Below, in pieces: positions 25,353 to 37,111 of a stretch of DNA of 64,000 nt (the stretch's first letter is position 1; the number at the start of each line of letters is the position of its first letter). This stretch comes from Campylorhamphus procurvoides (taxonomy: Eukaryota; Chordata; Aves; Passeriformes; Dendrocolaptidae). A model generated the notes under the pieces. It saw only the letters and a program-made list of their open reading frames with translations, was not told the origin of the DNA and searched no databases. The DNA is taken from positions 762,656 to 826,655 of the forward strand of contig WBMV01002769.1 in assembly GCA_013396655.1 (NCBI GenBank). Reading direction: 5' to 3'. A program made the position numbers and the translations under genes.

Positions 25353-27321
25353 TAGATAATGTTTAAAAGATCAAAGTGAGAAGGAGCCATGCCTGCCTTG
25401 CCTACCAGTCCATGGGTTAGGAGGAGGAGAGCAGATCTGGAATTAAGAGTTGAGAAATGGCAACAAGGGACCTCACACTAACCCTGTACTCAGCTGGAAG
25501 AAAAAGAAGAGCCACAGCCTGTTCCCATCCTCCTTTAGACTTGTGGCACCTGGAGGAGAGGTCATGTGGGATGTCTGGGGGACATGGGCTGCCTCTCCCT
25601 TACCATCTTCTCTCAAAAAATTCCCATAGACCTTGGCTTTCCTCACAAAGGACTTCACTGGAGGCTACATTGTCCATGGGTCATTAAGATCCATCCTGAG
25701 AGAAAATCATGCAGAGTGGATGTGAGGGGAAAAGTGAGGGAGGAAGATTAGAGGTAAGGACAAAAATACACTTCTTCACAAACATTTGAAATATTTCAAA
25801 ATCATAAGATAGGTTGGAAAACTGTAGGTTTGTCTATACCTGCTAATGATTCCAGCAGTGGTTAAAACATTTGCCTCAGAGAAAATCTGGGAGAGAAGGA
25901 TAGTGGGGGAAAAAAAATGAAAGGAAACGAAACAAAACAAACAAAAAAACCCAACAGGTGTTTTGTCATTCTTATCTATTTTTATCATTTCATCGAGATA
26001 TGGATCAAGAGGAAATTGAAGGAAAGTCTAAAGTAGGAACTAGTGAAAAAGTGAACCATAGCTATCTAGAGCCTCATAAAAGTAGTCTCAGAAGGGTAAC
26101 AGGAGGAGAGGAAAAAAGCAAATACATATGCACCAATATAATCCATACATGTTTACTTTAAGGGCTAAATTTGGATTTGTTTTCACTGCTCCAACCATCA
26201 TTGTTTGTGCTTGATGGTTTAGAAAATCTCTGACTTTGCAGCTGTGTGACTGTCAAGTATGGAGCTCCTCTTCTTGCAGAAATACAAAAAGAAATGAAAT
26301 CTCTGCTCTGAAGAAAGGGTAAAAGAGCATGAAGGGGTATAAAAATTACAGCATCACAAAGCTGGGGCCAATCAGTTTTTCTAAACTGATCACAGGCATC
26401 TTTCTTTACTGCACTATTAAAGGAAATTTTATTTTCATTATTCAAGAGTATTCACCTGGTTATAACTCATCTTTTGCAAAGAACCTCATCAACAACTTTG
26501 CTGCTTCTAGAAACTTCCCCGTATATCAAATCTGACAGCTATTTCATAATCCTGTAAATGTTTGACCTTTCCTGTGCATGCTTTACTAACAAGATCCCAT
26601 CCAGTACCTCACCTTTTGTTTCTGTGTACAAGCTGATTTCATCTGAGCAATGAATACTCCATACTTTTTTTTTTTTGGAGGGGGGAGTCAGAATTTTTAG
26701 CAGGATTCAAACAGATTGTGAAGCAAGAGTCAAAAAAGTTGCATGATTTGCTCATTATTGCCCTGCTGATCTGCACTGTCCAAACATGACTATAAATTGC
26801 AAACAAAAAAGACAGAGAAAGCATAGAGAAAGCTAAAATATACACCAATACATAAGTGTAAGTGCAAGAACAAGTATTAATGCATTTCACTAAATTATTT
26901 AATGCAAAAAGTTCACTAACAGGCACAGAGTTTTCACCTCTTTCATGAAAAGCAATGGGAAGAGTATTTTAGTACCTCCTTTGCTTTCTTCAATCCAACA
27001 CCAACAACTGGAGTTAAACACTGCTAAACAGAGAAAAAAAAACATCCCTTGTTCTTCGTTTCCTATCTTTATCATTTTCTTTTTTTCCCCACATTGCTGA
27101 ACAAGCCACTAGGTGCCAAGGCAGCAATGTATCAGTGTTCACACGGCTGGACACATAAGCTGTTCCTCGGGACTCCTCACAGTGGAATAAAGCTGCCTTG
27201 TAGAAGTTTCTTGCACTCAAGCCTTTTTCCCTCGGCTGCCAGCAGCCTCTCATCCCTAGAGGGCAGCCGATGAACGCAGCTCAGGGGCACAAAGCACCTT
27301 TCCTCACGCTGCACGATTTAC

Positions 27322-27378
27322 CACTTTTAACCAGCTTGTCTCTTCTGTCTCTAACTGCATGCCCAGGTAAACCACTTT
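27322..27378. repeat. 57-bp direct repeat, copy 1 (in OPRK1 large intron)
   Basis: The segment starting CACTTTTAACCAGCTTGTCT and ending GGTAAACCACTTT is identical over 57 bases to 28892-28948, with no similarity in the flanks. It lies 152 bp downstream of the first coding exon in the transcription direction. See the finding on this duplication. Confidence 0.95.
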
Positions 27379-27529
27379 GACTGACAAGGTTTGGGTCATT
27401 TCAGCTACTTTTTTCCAGCTCTTCATGGATGTTTAGACAGAGACCTCCCATAAACTACCCCTCCCCCACCCTGCCAAATTTAGGAACGGTCTTTTGCCCC
27501 TCTTGCAACCAGCACCCAAAGCCCCTTAC

Positions 27530-27789
27530 CTTATGATGACAAACATGACCAGGGAGTTTCCCACCAAGCCGACAACAAAAACCACCGAGTAGACAGCAGT
27601 GATGATGATGGGGATGGCGGGGGAGATGCTGGTGTGATTGTGCTGGCCATCCCCAAAGGCCCCAGTGGCATTGCTGTCATAGTCGGTCCAGCCCAGGAGC
27701 CAGCTGCTGCTGGTGCTGGGGAGTCGACAGGGCCCTGGGGAGCAGGTGGAGTCCGGCTCCTCACGGAAAATCTGTACAGGGGCATCCAT
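27530..27789 (-). CDS. OPRK1: OPRK1 first coding exon: extracellular N-terminus and TM1
   Basis: This encodes residues 1-86 plus two bases of Arg87. The start is the ATG at 27789-27787, opening MDAPVQIFRE, close to the human MDSPIQIFRG. Two N-glycosylation sequons are visible, Asn40 (NAT) and Asn51 (NHT). Residues about 58-86 form TM1, beginning ISPAIP and containing GNSLV with the conserved Asn78 (1.50). The exon ends ATA AG followed by GTAAGG, a good donor. The tail between residues 11 and 55 is divergent from mammals, as usual for opioid receptors. No in-frame stop separates this ATG from the exon's 5' end, so the start is chosen by family alignment and because no ATG lies between it and the acceptor in this frame. 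Position -3 is C and +4 is G, a moderate initiation context. Confidence 0.97.
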
Positions 27790-27856
27790 AGGGCTACAGT
27801 CCCCACAGGCAAGAGGGAGACTGGGAGGAGAGTGCTGGCAGCAGGAGGCAAGAATG
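27790..27856 (-). other. OPRK1: 5' UTR portion and splice acceptor of OPRK1 first coding exon
   Basis: Reading the minus strand, a long pyrimidine run (CTCTCTTTTCCAG, AG at 27858-27857) ends 67 bases before the start codon. It is one of the strongest acceptor-like signals in the window and predicts that the mRNA leader is split, as in mammalian OPRK1, where the ATG lies in the second exon. The apparent open frame continuing upstream to about 27,936 is therefore intronic. The exact acceptor base is inferred from consensus only. Confidence 0.75.
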
Positions 27857-28353
27857 CTGGAAAAGAGAGAAGAGCAAGAGAGAGAGAAAGAAACAGAAGT
27901 GCTATCACAGCCACCGAATATTAAGACCTCTGACACTTGTATGTGTTAAGGGGAGCTCTGCTGTGATGAGAACTGTAATTTGCCAAGCAGAGATTTAAGC
28001 AAGTCACATCCATATTGAACAATTGCAAGTTTTACATCTTGCTATGTAATGCTGCTCCTCCAAGTGCACAAGTAAAGTTTTTCTCCACTTCTGGAGATGG
28101 CATAGAGAAGCAAGCCAGATGGGAACAGCTCAGATCCACCCCCACATTTTAACCCGGTCTTTCCCATCCATATTTTAAGACACAGTGTATCCTAACAAGG
28201 GCTCCTTAATGCCTAAGCTCTGCTATAAAGGGGAAGGAGACAGAGAAACCCACCACCCCTCTGCACACTTGCGTTAACATCCTGCCCTGAGTTATTTTTC
28301 TCTGATCCCACACCTGCTTTCAAAGAAGAGACAATTTAATGACAAAAAAATAC
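27857..28353 (-). other. OPRK1: Putative first intron of OPRK1 (497 bp)
   Basis: The interval lies between the candidate non-coding exon and the first coding exon. Its 3' end is the pyrimidine-rich tract at 27857-27905. The rest holds no repeat or ORF I recognise. Its existence depends on the leader-exon call. Confidence 0.35.
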
Positions 28354-28720
28354 CTCTTTCAGTCCAGGAAAAGGAGCGGAGTCCTCAAACAGATGTTCTT
28401 TGCAGGAAAAGAAAAGAATAAAGCAGCTGCACTTGGCTCCCTACAATACCATCGACCTTCTAGGACTTTTGAACCTGAGGCACCTGTGTCCCCCGAGAGG
28501 CGTGCTGGCAGCAGAGCCGGTTCCTGGGCATGAGCTGCAACGTGTAGCAGCAGCAATTGCTGCTGTTCCAGCTCCCACCACTTCGCTTTTACTCTCTCAG
28601 GCTCCCTCTGCCTCCCTCTCGCTCTGCCGGGGCTCCAGCAGCACTCTGCACTGATGCACACGTTCTCCTCTGTCTCTGTCCCTGCAGCTCAGAAGCTCAC
28701 ATGACTTTTTTCTAAACACT
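28354..28720 (-). promoter_or_regulatory. OPRK1: Candidate OPRK1 non-coding exon 1 and promoter
   Basis: This is the only GC-richer, CpG-containing block just upstream of the first coding exon, so it is the best place for the leader exon and promoter. On the minus strand a possible donor AAAGAG/GTATTT ends at 28354, giving a 497-bp first intron to the acceptor at 27857. No clear TATA box is seen, which fits the GC-rich TATA-less promoters described for mammalian OPRK1. A TCACATGA E-box or M-box motif lies at 28697-28704. Two minus-strand upstream ORFs lie within the candidate exon: 23 codons at 28531-28460 and 3 codons at 28452-28441. An 18-bp perfect palindrome sits at 28548-28565. The transcription start is not determinable by eye, and the donor could be elsewhere. 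Confidence 0.4.
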
Positions 28721-28891
28721 GAGAGGCAGATAAATTAAAATAAAAGCAAGAAATACATTCTGCAGTGAATAAATTCTTATTTTTAATACAATTTTCCAAG
28801 TTGCCTTTCCTCATTCCCCCTACATTCCCAGGCCTTGAGTAATAATCCTCTCTGCCTTACTGAATCTCACAGGATTTCAGACTAGTGAAAT

Positions 28892-28948
28892 CACTTTTAA
28901 CCAGCTTGTCTCTTCTGTCTCTAACTGCATGCCCAGGTAAACCACTTT
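28892..28948. repeat. 57-bp direct repeat, copy 2 (upstream of putative OPRK1 promoter)
   Basis: Exact copy of 27322-27378 in the same orientation, offset by 1,570 bp. This copy is flanked by AGACTAG on both sides (28879-28885 and 28950-28956), which resembles a 7-bp target duplication and suggests that this copy is the inserted one. Confidence 0.95.
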
Positions 28949-31325
28949 TAGACTAGCTCACTAAAACAGGAATTTTCATTTTGGGTACCTTGACTGAACC
29001 ATCAGCTCTTTCATGCCTCAGCTCCACAATTCTGCATCCAAAATATTTCTCAGTGGGTGGCTGTGCCTCTGTTCCTTTGCATCTGAAATTGGAAGAAAGT
29101 CAGCTGATTACCAAAGAAAAGAGGAGCACCCCAATTACTGTCCTCAGTTTATTCAAGCCGTCCCACACCATGTGAGAAACCATGAATTCCCTGTAGCACT
29201 GTAGCACTCCATTCTCCTTAGGCTCCAGCTGCAGCCAGAAATGGAGAGATGGTATGTGCAGAAATCACATCACTCAAGGTTTATCCCTCAAGCAGGGGTT
29301 GATAAACCACAAATATATGTTCAAGATATCCCCTCATTTTCACACACACCTTGAAATCCCCACCAGGAGTCCCTCTAAATGGCAAACTAACGTAGGAAAG
29401 ATAAGACACAGAGTTGTTCCTCCTCCTTTGGAAAAGGCTGGGAACCACCAGTCTGGCTGCATCTCAAAGTGTGCAGCAGGAAAAACAGTCTCTGGAGAGA
29501 GCAGCAGGCTGATGTGCTTCTCTGGGCATCTGGTGAAGCTTAGACAGATAGGAAAGGGGCTGTGGGGTTCCTTCATGCTTTTCCAGTATTGAAACTTTAC
29601 TTCTTGTTCCTTTTTTGAGTGTCTATGATCAGGATGAGTTTTCTATTCTAAACCAATTTTTTTCTAAACGTATAATCAAGATGAGAAATTATGTCAGCTC
29701 TGATTCAAAAGTCATGGAGGTTTAAAAGGTACAGAATCCTCTCTCTTAGAGGAAGAGACTTGTTCAAATGTGATGATGACTTTGACTGTGGTCACTGTTT
29801 TCTCCAAAACATCAGCAGCTGCTCATTGTCATCTGTATAGAGCTGTCTGAAATCTTCACACTTAATGAAGACGGATAAAAATGCAAAATAACAAACATGT
29901 CACAAAAACATCCCTGAGCCAGGGATGCAGACTTGGGACTGTAATAATTTTTTTGAAGATGAAGTGAGATCCTAACATAAAATGTATTCCAATCCTGTTT
30001 TTATCCTCTGCAATCCATTGGCTCCTGCCCATGTACTGCTCTATCTTCTCATACATAATTTTATTTGACAATTTTCAACTTCTGGTTAACATCTTTCCCA
30101 GACTTCTCCATATTCAAGAATTCATATATACAGGAGAACTTTAAGATAGTAACATTTTGGTACTCATTAATAATTTAGCTCTTATGAGCAATCATTTTGT
30201 CACTCTGCAATTTCTACAGGTGGGTCAGAAACTTTTATATGGGTAAGAAAACCCCATTATTTCTCTGTGTAGGTCTACAGCACAGATGATGTAAAATACT
30301 CACCAAGATAAATAGCAGACTTAGAGTTTTTTCAAGCACCAATGGTTGGACAGTAAGCTGCTCATTCTCTAGCTAAATTCTGTGGTGAAACTCTCCACTG
30401 ATCTTAATGCTAGTACAAAAATGATTCACTCACAATTACAGTCACTGATCTGTAGTGGAGTCTGCACTGCAACTACATGGGACTGGAATGGTGTGGAGTT
30501 TGACCACAACACTTCAAATTACAGATGAGCCAGAGGCAATGTGTAAGTTGCCTGATACTTTCTGTCTGTGTATGTTCTGTGTTGGAGGCTCAGCTCTGGC
30601 TCTTGGTTGCTGTAGGTCTTTGCAATACAGTAGAAATCAAGTACTTGGTCTAGGGAAACGCATTGTCTCTGAAACTGAAATCAAAAGTGTATGCATAAGT
30701 AAAAAATGATCTTTTCCTTTCTTGTGTTTGCTTTCATGATGAAGACCTAAATATCTGGGTTATCAGCAGTAACTGGTCCTACCACAGGTAATAGAAACAC
30801 CTGCAGTGATATCAAAAGAAAAACTAAGGGCAGAGGGAGAACACTTTCCATCACTATCTTCTTCTCCTTCAACATGCAGCTGATCAATGTCTCTGTGCCC
30901 TTTCTGACAGTCCTATGGAATCCCCTGAAGTCACAAGGAAAGAGAAAGGCAGTGTTCAGAGGTGGTCAGACCCAGGCTGTCCACACATCAGTGCCAGATG
31001 TCTCTGTTCCCTCTGAGGGCTGACATCAGACAGAAGTCCCAGTATTTCAAAGGAAAGCAAAGAAATATTTAGGGAAGACAGACAACATAAAATCATAGTG
31101 TCACCACTCAGCTACAATTTTCCACCAGTACTGTTCTTAAAACATCTGACTTGCTTGCCTCCCACTTTTTGTGCTGTAATAGTTTAGACCCAGTGTTCAC
31201 TTCACTGGTCTCTGGGAAACACAACAGAAACCACTTGGACTTTTTAAATTAAGAAAACAAAATTATATATCAAATTCTGTGTTTTGGGGAAATTGTTTAA
31301 GTTGTGAATTCCAGCCCTCAAATGT

Positions 31326-31342
31326 AAAAAAAAAAAAAAAAA
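31326..31342. repeat. Poly-A run of 17
   Basis: Homopolymer with no retroposed sequence recognisable upstream of it. Confidence 0.9.
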
Positions 31343-34300
31343 TCGGGTTCAGCTGCCTGGTACCTAGGAACTGCAACGCATGCGTTTACTCAAGCTTTTA
31401 TTTTCCCCAGGCTCTCTGCCTCAATCAAAAATCAGCTATACAATACTGCTACATGCAAGTGGAAGAGCAACCATAAACTGGGAATTTTGTATCTGTAAGT
31501 GGGTTTTTTTGCAATCCTAGTGAAATTCTTTGAATGAATAAGGAACATGGTGGGAGGGAGATATGTGATATTTAATAATAGCAGGTAGGAAGGGCTTCAG
31601 CACTGCACTGTTGTTTTGGGATTTTTTTATCAAAAGCTAAAGAACTGCCTGCATCAGCACACTGCTTTAAAACTTAAACAATGTGCTGGGACATTAATTC
31701 AGCCCTGACTCAGAGGTACAAATGAACTACACTGAATCACTGGCACGACTCTGTGCAGCACCTCCTCACTGTGCTGCAGCAGAGATCCTGCTCCATCACT
31801 TCAGCACATGCAGGTTTTGAGTGAAAGCTGTTAAGCTGCTGACATTGTTTCCAGGAAGACTGAAACACTTTATGGGTTTAAGTCAAATGTACAGCATAGG
31901 GCAGACGTTGAAGTTCAGCCGTGAACTGTAACACTGAGTACTTTGATACAGGACGATTTGCAGAGGTCACCTTCTATTCTAGAGGCTGGACCAGATGAGT
32001 TAAGTGGAGCACACTAGCAACGTGCTTTTTCAGCTCATACTAATTTTTACTACTTGATTGACCAAAGGCTACAATGATTGTGAGCCTGAGTAAAGGTAGA
32101 GATGCTGGAAACACTTTCTGGTGGCTCCAGTTGCCAAGGAAACAAAGTTCTCCTGTCTCTCTGCATCCAGAAATGTTAGCTCTCTGTGTGAACACAGCTC
32201 TTGAGAAATGGTATGTTTTATCTTCTTCAAAGACTAACAAGGGAGAGAAAGGGGGAATGGAGAGATGGGAACATATATGTAATATTACCTAAACAGTTTT
32301 TGTACATATATTTTGGTCACAGCAGACTAAATATTCAGCATAAGATCTGTGCTCTTTTTTTTTACTTGTAGATAGAAGAAGTTCATGTTACATTTTACAA
32401 AAACTACTGATACAGATCTCCATTGTCACTTTCAGAACCCAATAAAATGCCGAACACTGGGACAGCCACTGTTGCCTGTTCCAAGACACCTTCCATATAA
32501 AAGTCCTTGGGAGGGTATGGAGAGACCAGCCACCTTCAAACTGCCAACTGCAGGTAAGGACTAGGGTAGGTGTTGAAAGTTTCTGACCCTAGAACTTTTA
32601 AAAGGAGGGGTATCATACAGAGAAGAGCTAATTTGCACTGAAGAAGTCAGTGGCTGGGACTAGGGAGTTCAGAAGATCCCAGTAGGAAGCCATCTGCTTT
32701 GCCCTGCTATCCCCCTGCCTCCCTCCAGCAGCACTTCCCTCGCAGTTGGCCGTGACCCACATGCCAATACCTTGGAGCAGAGGTAAAATTGTCAAAGCAG
32801 GTCACAGTTTTTCCATCTTCCCTACATTTCATTTCATCAAGGTCCTCAGCTGGAAGTTTTATAACTTTTCGCTTTTCTGGAGTAAGCTAGAGCTGTGTCT
32901 CCAGAGGACACACAAGGATGCCTAGAGAGGCTGAATGTGAGATATAGAACAACTTTTAAGAATTCTCTTTAAAAGAGAAAAATGTAGTATTCTTCAGATA
33001 TCTGTATATACCAGAAGAACAGTTCTGATACAGATTTTTTTAAACCAAAAAAGCCCAACTAAATAAAAAATCACACAGACAAACAAATAAGAAGATCCAA
33101 TAACAAAACAAAACAATTAATTCTCTGTAATTATTATTTACAATTATTTTTGCTGTGGGGTTTATCAGTTAATCATCTTTCACAGCAAGCTGACTTCCCA
33201 GCGTGTGGAAGCACAGTTCTACTGGTAAGTGCTTGTATTGCTTCAGAGAGGGAACTGGGATCAACCAACACAACCCAAACTTCCACCCAGCTTTGGTTGT
33301 GAGACAGGAGGTGATATTGATGCCATTGATAAGTTTTATGGGAATAAATAAAAGGTGCTTTAAGATTAACCTGGTCATTTCTTTTTAGGATAATCCCAGT
33401 GGATTGTATGTGATAAGTACTGACTTTTCCCCAAAGAGCTCAAGATCCTGCAGAGACTTCTCTTTAGCTTTTTGACAAGAAAAGAAATATGATTCATTTC
33501 CAGGAGGGATAAGAACAGTGTTGATTACTTATCAGTGAATCCTAACCTTCTTTGTTTCAGACTTATAATTGTTTGTTGATTTATTCCAGTGCCTCACAGA
33601 AGTAAGACTGAAAAATTGTGTAGATGAAGCTAAAGAAAAGGAAGTTTTACACACAGCCCCCGAACTTTGCCTCTCCCAGCATCTCTGCCTCCTGGTTTTG
33701 GCACCTTCCTTCATACATAAATAATGGCTTAAAGACAACAGTGTTGTGCTGGAGGGGTGACTTTAGCTCTCAAAGTAAGGGGTTGTGCCTTCATCAACTG
33801 AGTAAACCAATCTCTGCTGACTCCAGGATGGAGTGGGGAAGGCTAAAGCCCCCTTAACCATTCCCCCTTTCTTTTTCCCAGCTAATCAAGGCCTATTAGT
33901 CACTCAGTCAATGCCACAGAGAATCTAGAGCTGCAGGAGTCAGTAGTACATTAATAGTGTTGCTAAGAATGGAGAGTCTCAAGAAAAACATGTGGAGGAC
34001 ACCACTTTCCTGCATGCGGGAGCAGGAGGGAAGTGAGCAAGGGATTAGTGAAACACACGTGTACCAGTAATGCTCACAAAACAAACCCTCAGTTACTTGA
34101 GGTTATTTGGGTTTATTTAAAACCAACCAAACAATGGGTTAAGAATGGGCAAGCAAGTACTCGAAGACAAGAGTCACAGTGAAGCCCAAAATTTGTCAAA
34201 CTGCACAAGGAGCCCCTTTAGTCAGGAATGAACACATGTGCCCCATGCATCCCCGGCCCTCCCCAGCCCTGCCCGGGAGGGAGCCCCTCACAGCCCTCTC

Positions 34301-34360
34301 TCTTGCCCCTCTGCCTGCACTGTCATGTAGCCGTGCTTCGTTTTCTCCCTGTTTGTATTT

Positions 34361-35444
34361 CATAGAATCACAAAATCGCTAAGGTTGGAAAAGACCTCTG
34401 AGATCATCGACTCTGACAGTTTACCCAGCTCTGACAAGCCCACCCTTAAACCATGTCCCCAGGTGCCACATCTACACATCTTATAAATACCTCCAGGGAT
34501 AGTGACTCCACCATTTCCCTGGGCAGCCTGGTCCAATGTTTGACAATCCTTTAGAAGTTTTTCATAACATCCAATCTAAACCTCCCATTGTGCAACTTGA
34601 GACCATTTCCTCTGATCTTGTCATTTGTTACCTGAGAGAAGAGGCTGACTCTCACCTAGCTAAAATCTCCTTTCAGATAGTTGTAGAGAGTGGTAAGGTG
34701 TCCCCTGAGCCTTTTTTTCTTCAACCTAAACAACCCTAGCTCCCTCAGCCACTTCTTATCAGACTTGTGCTCCAGACTGTGTACCAGCTCTGCTGCCCTT
34801 CTCTGAATACGTTGCAGCACTTCAATGTCTTTCGTGGGGTGAGGGAATGAAAACTGAGTACAAGATTCAAGGTGTAGCAACACCAATGCCAAGCACAGAG
34901 AGGCAATCACTGCCCTAATGCTGCTGGACACATTATTTCCTATACAAGCCAGGATGCCATTGTCCTTCTTGGCCACCTGGGCACACTGCTGGCTCATGTT
35001 CAGCCACTGTCACGCAGCAGCAGCTCCTTTTACACTGTGCAGCTTCCCAGACACTCTTTCCCAAGCCTGTAGCACTGCATTGGGTTGTTGTGTCCAAACT
35101 GCAGGACCCAGCACTTGGCCTTGTTGAACCTCATACAATTGACCTTAGCCCATCAATCCAGTCTGTCCAGATCCCTCTACAGAGCCTTTCTATTCTCCAG
35201 CAGATCAACACTCCTGTCCATCTTGGTGCTGGCTGTGAACTGACTGAGGGTGGACTCAATATCCTTGTCTAGATCATCAATAAAGATATTAAACAGTACT
35301 GTCCCCAACACTGAACCCTGGGGAGCACCACTTGTGACTGGTCACCACCTGGATTTAACTCCGTTTGCCACCACTCTCTGGGCTTGGCCACACAGACAGA
35401 TTTTACCCAGCAAAGAGTATATTCATCCAAGCTATGAGCAGCCA
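34361..35444 (-). mobile_element. CR1 LINE, about 1.1 kb, with remnant of the reverse-transcriptase ORF
   Basis: The plus strand starts CATAGAATCACAAAATCGCT, AAGGTTGGAAAAGACCTCTG, which is the reverse complement of a CR1 3' end. It extends through the C-terminal part of ORF2. On the minus strand 34997-34656 stays open and encodes CR1-type residues such as IEVLQRIQRRAAELVHSLE and LRELGLFRLKKKRLRG, typical of the region after the reverse-transcriptase domain. The upper end contains GATTTTACCCAGCAAAGAGT and stops near 35,444, so the element is 5'-truncated like most CR1 copies. Full elements are about 4.5 kb. It is non-functional. Confidence 0.92.
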
Positions 35445-37111
35445 GAACTACTCAGCTGTATCAAGCAACAGCAAGGCAAGTATTTTAAGCCTTTCGCAGT
35501 CATTTGCTTCAGCATGTTAGAAGATAGTCAAAAAAGATATTTAGGCTCATGTATAAAATGTCGCAGAGGACAAACAGCCATTTTATGCTGTCTTGTTTGA
35601 TACTGTTACTAAACCATAGATTACTAAGTGTGAAAATGAATCTGAAAACCCGAGCCAATGTTATGCAGCATATGGAAGTGTGCCTTTTGAGACATTTGTT
35701 TAAATAAGAGATACAAGAAGAAAATGAGTATGGGAAAAATTTGTCAATTGCTTACAGCTAAGTTGGGTGTCAAACTGGAAAATTCAGGCTTCACTTAGAA
35801 GGGTACTTGGTGGGACACAAAATGTGCCAAAGTCCAATTTTATTGTTATCACTTACTGTGTGTAGCACCACTAAATTCAGTAATGCTGCTTGTGGAGTAA
35901 AAATACCAGGCTAAAAATTTCGTTTCCAGAAGACAAGGAGGAGGAGAAGGAAAAGAAAATCAATAGAAGTATAACAGAAAATTGCAAGAGCAACCCAAGC
36001 TGAACAAAACCTACAGAAGGAGAAAGTGTTGACTAGGTATCTGTGTAACCAAGTAGCATCAAGAAGAAATATCAAATGAGAATTAAGAATTTGGCAGGGG
36101 AACAAAGAAACTCATTAAAGACTTAGATATTGCACTGAAGTATACACCATGACTGGGCTGTGTTGACCTTTTTTCTGATTTCACCTCTTTTACTGTTAGT
36201 ATAACTGCCTGCTATTACAAATTAACAGAATATTCATAAAGTAAATGGCACCAAGGCAGTTCCTTTTTATTTGAATGAATTAGAATCCCATACTAGCCAA
36301 TTTTCCTAAGTACTTTTCAGTTGTGGTAAAAGATTACTAATTGCTTTAGATTTGCTAATTGCAAAGGGGTTTTTTTTAGAAAATACAAAAGATCCTTTGA
36401 AATATCAAGAATTGAAAGTATTTTAGTGCCCAGTGCTTTTATTTTCATTGTTTCAATACTATGCTTTAAGTGAAGACAGCAATATGTCTTTACTCTCAGA
36501 TACTTCTTACTTGCTCTGCCATGCACAGTAGCAGAAACTGCTGCTCTCTACCAGTAGGGAGAGTTGGCCAGTCAGGCATTTACACAGCTGGCTGATAAAG
36601 AAAATGGCATCATCTGGGGTTTATCCATGAAGACTCTTGAAGGACAATGCATTAAACATGCATAGAAGTGCTTATTTCCTATGACAAACAAACAAACAAA
36701 CAAAAACTGTAAACAAACCAAAAAACACCAGCCACCACCAATTAGCTTTAGAAAACATGAAACATGCATACATGCATACATAATGTTCCTGACAACATGT
36801 TATCTGTGGGCTCATTTTCATCCTACAGACAGAAACTCTCCTAGAAAATGTTCACCTTAAAGGGACTGAGCCCAGAAAGCAGTTTCTTATGCAGATATGC
36901 AGCTTCTAAGAAAATATGCTTCATAATTAAAACCATTGTTACTCCTAAAATTTGCTTACAGATAACCGGAATGTAAACACTTTTTATAAGGTGTGCCACT
37001 AAGCACTTTTGCACAACAAGCAGACAAATTCTCTGAGACCATCCTGTGATCAGCTGACAAACACACTGTCTTGTATAGGAGGTTTTCATCAAGGTGGAAA
37101 AACACATGTTG
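35445..37111. other. Intergenic, nothing recognised
   Basis: AT-rich DNA between two CR1 copies. A short (ACAA)n tract lies at 36684-36706. No exon or other element is identifiable. Confidence 0.5.
36684..36706. repeat. (ACAA)n microsatellite
   Basis: About five uninterrupted ACAA units. Confidence 0.9.

Larger units (their letters stand above)
12802..27529 (-). other. OPRK1: OPRK1 large intron (14,728 bp)
   Basis: The intron runs from the GTAAGG donor at 27529 to the CACACAG acceptor at 12802. It contains an ancient CR1 (14,612-15,072), a probable LTR (about 15,771-16,207), a MIR-like SINE (about 24,600-24,730), a short CR1 tail (about 25,235-25,352) and one copy of a 57-bp direct repeat (27,322-27,378), each listed separately. 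The open frames in it, up to 132 codons, match nothing I recognise and fit chance expectation. Confidence 0.85.
8267..27856 (-). other. OPRK1: OPRK1 gene body (kappa opioid receptor), spliced coding region
   Basis: Three exons on the minus strand join into one 381-residue opioid receptor. The segments are 27789-27530 (86 codons plus AG), 12801-12449 (353 nt) and 8799-8267 (533 nt including TGA). Both junctions are GT-AG and preserve phase: AG+G gives Arg87 and G+AT gives Asp205. The 353-nt middle exon and these phases match the conserved opioid-receptor gene structure. The receptor is a Gi/o-coupled plasma-membrane GPCR activated by dynorphins that inhibits adenylyl cyclase, opens GIRK channels and reduces Ca channel current in neurons. 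Numbering runs one ahead of human after the N-terminal tail. Paralogues OPRM1, OPRD1 and OPRL1 are excluded by the near-identity to OPRK1 in TM2-TM7 and by the C-terminal NKPV. The 5' limit given is the acceptor of the first coding exon; at least one upstream non-coding exon is expected. Confidence 0.97.
28721..34360. other. OPRK1 upstream flank, no gene recognised
   Basis: AT-rich single-copy-looking DNA. Apart from the second 57-bp repeat copy and a 17-A run at 31326-31342, I see no repeat I can name and no exon. The part at 34,020-34,360 is GC-richer on the side next to the following CR1. It holds a minus-strand AATAAA (34117-34112) with a GT-rich stretch about 25 bases downstream. Confidence 0.5.

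Noticed and set aside
27531..27949. Overlapping open frames around the first OPRK1 coding exon
   Set aside because: They are shadows of the real exon in other frames or strands. The extension of the true frame above 27,856 is intronic because of the strong acceptor.
28359..28661. 100-codon minus-strand frame across the putative leader exon
   Set aside because: Its first codon is GTG, not ATG. The only usable ATGs in the region give the short upstream ORFs described.
34656..34997. Minus-strand open frame as a host gene
   Set aside because: It is the decayed C-terminal part of the CR1 LINE ORF, already covered by the repeat call.
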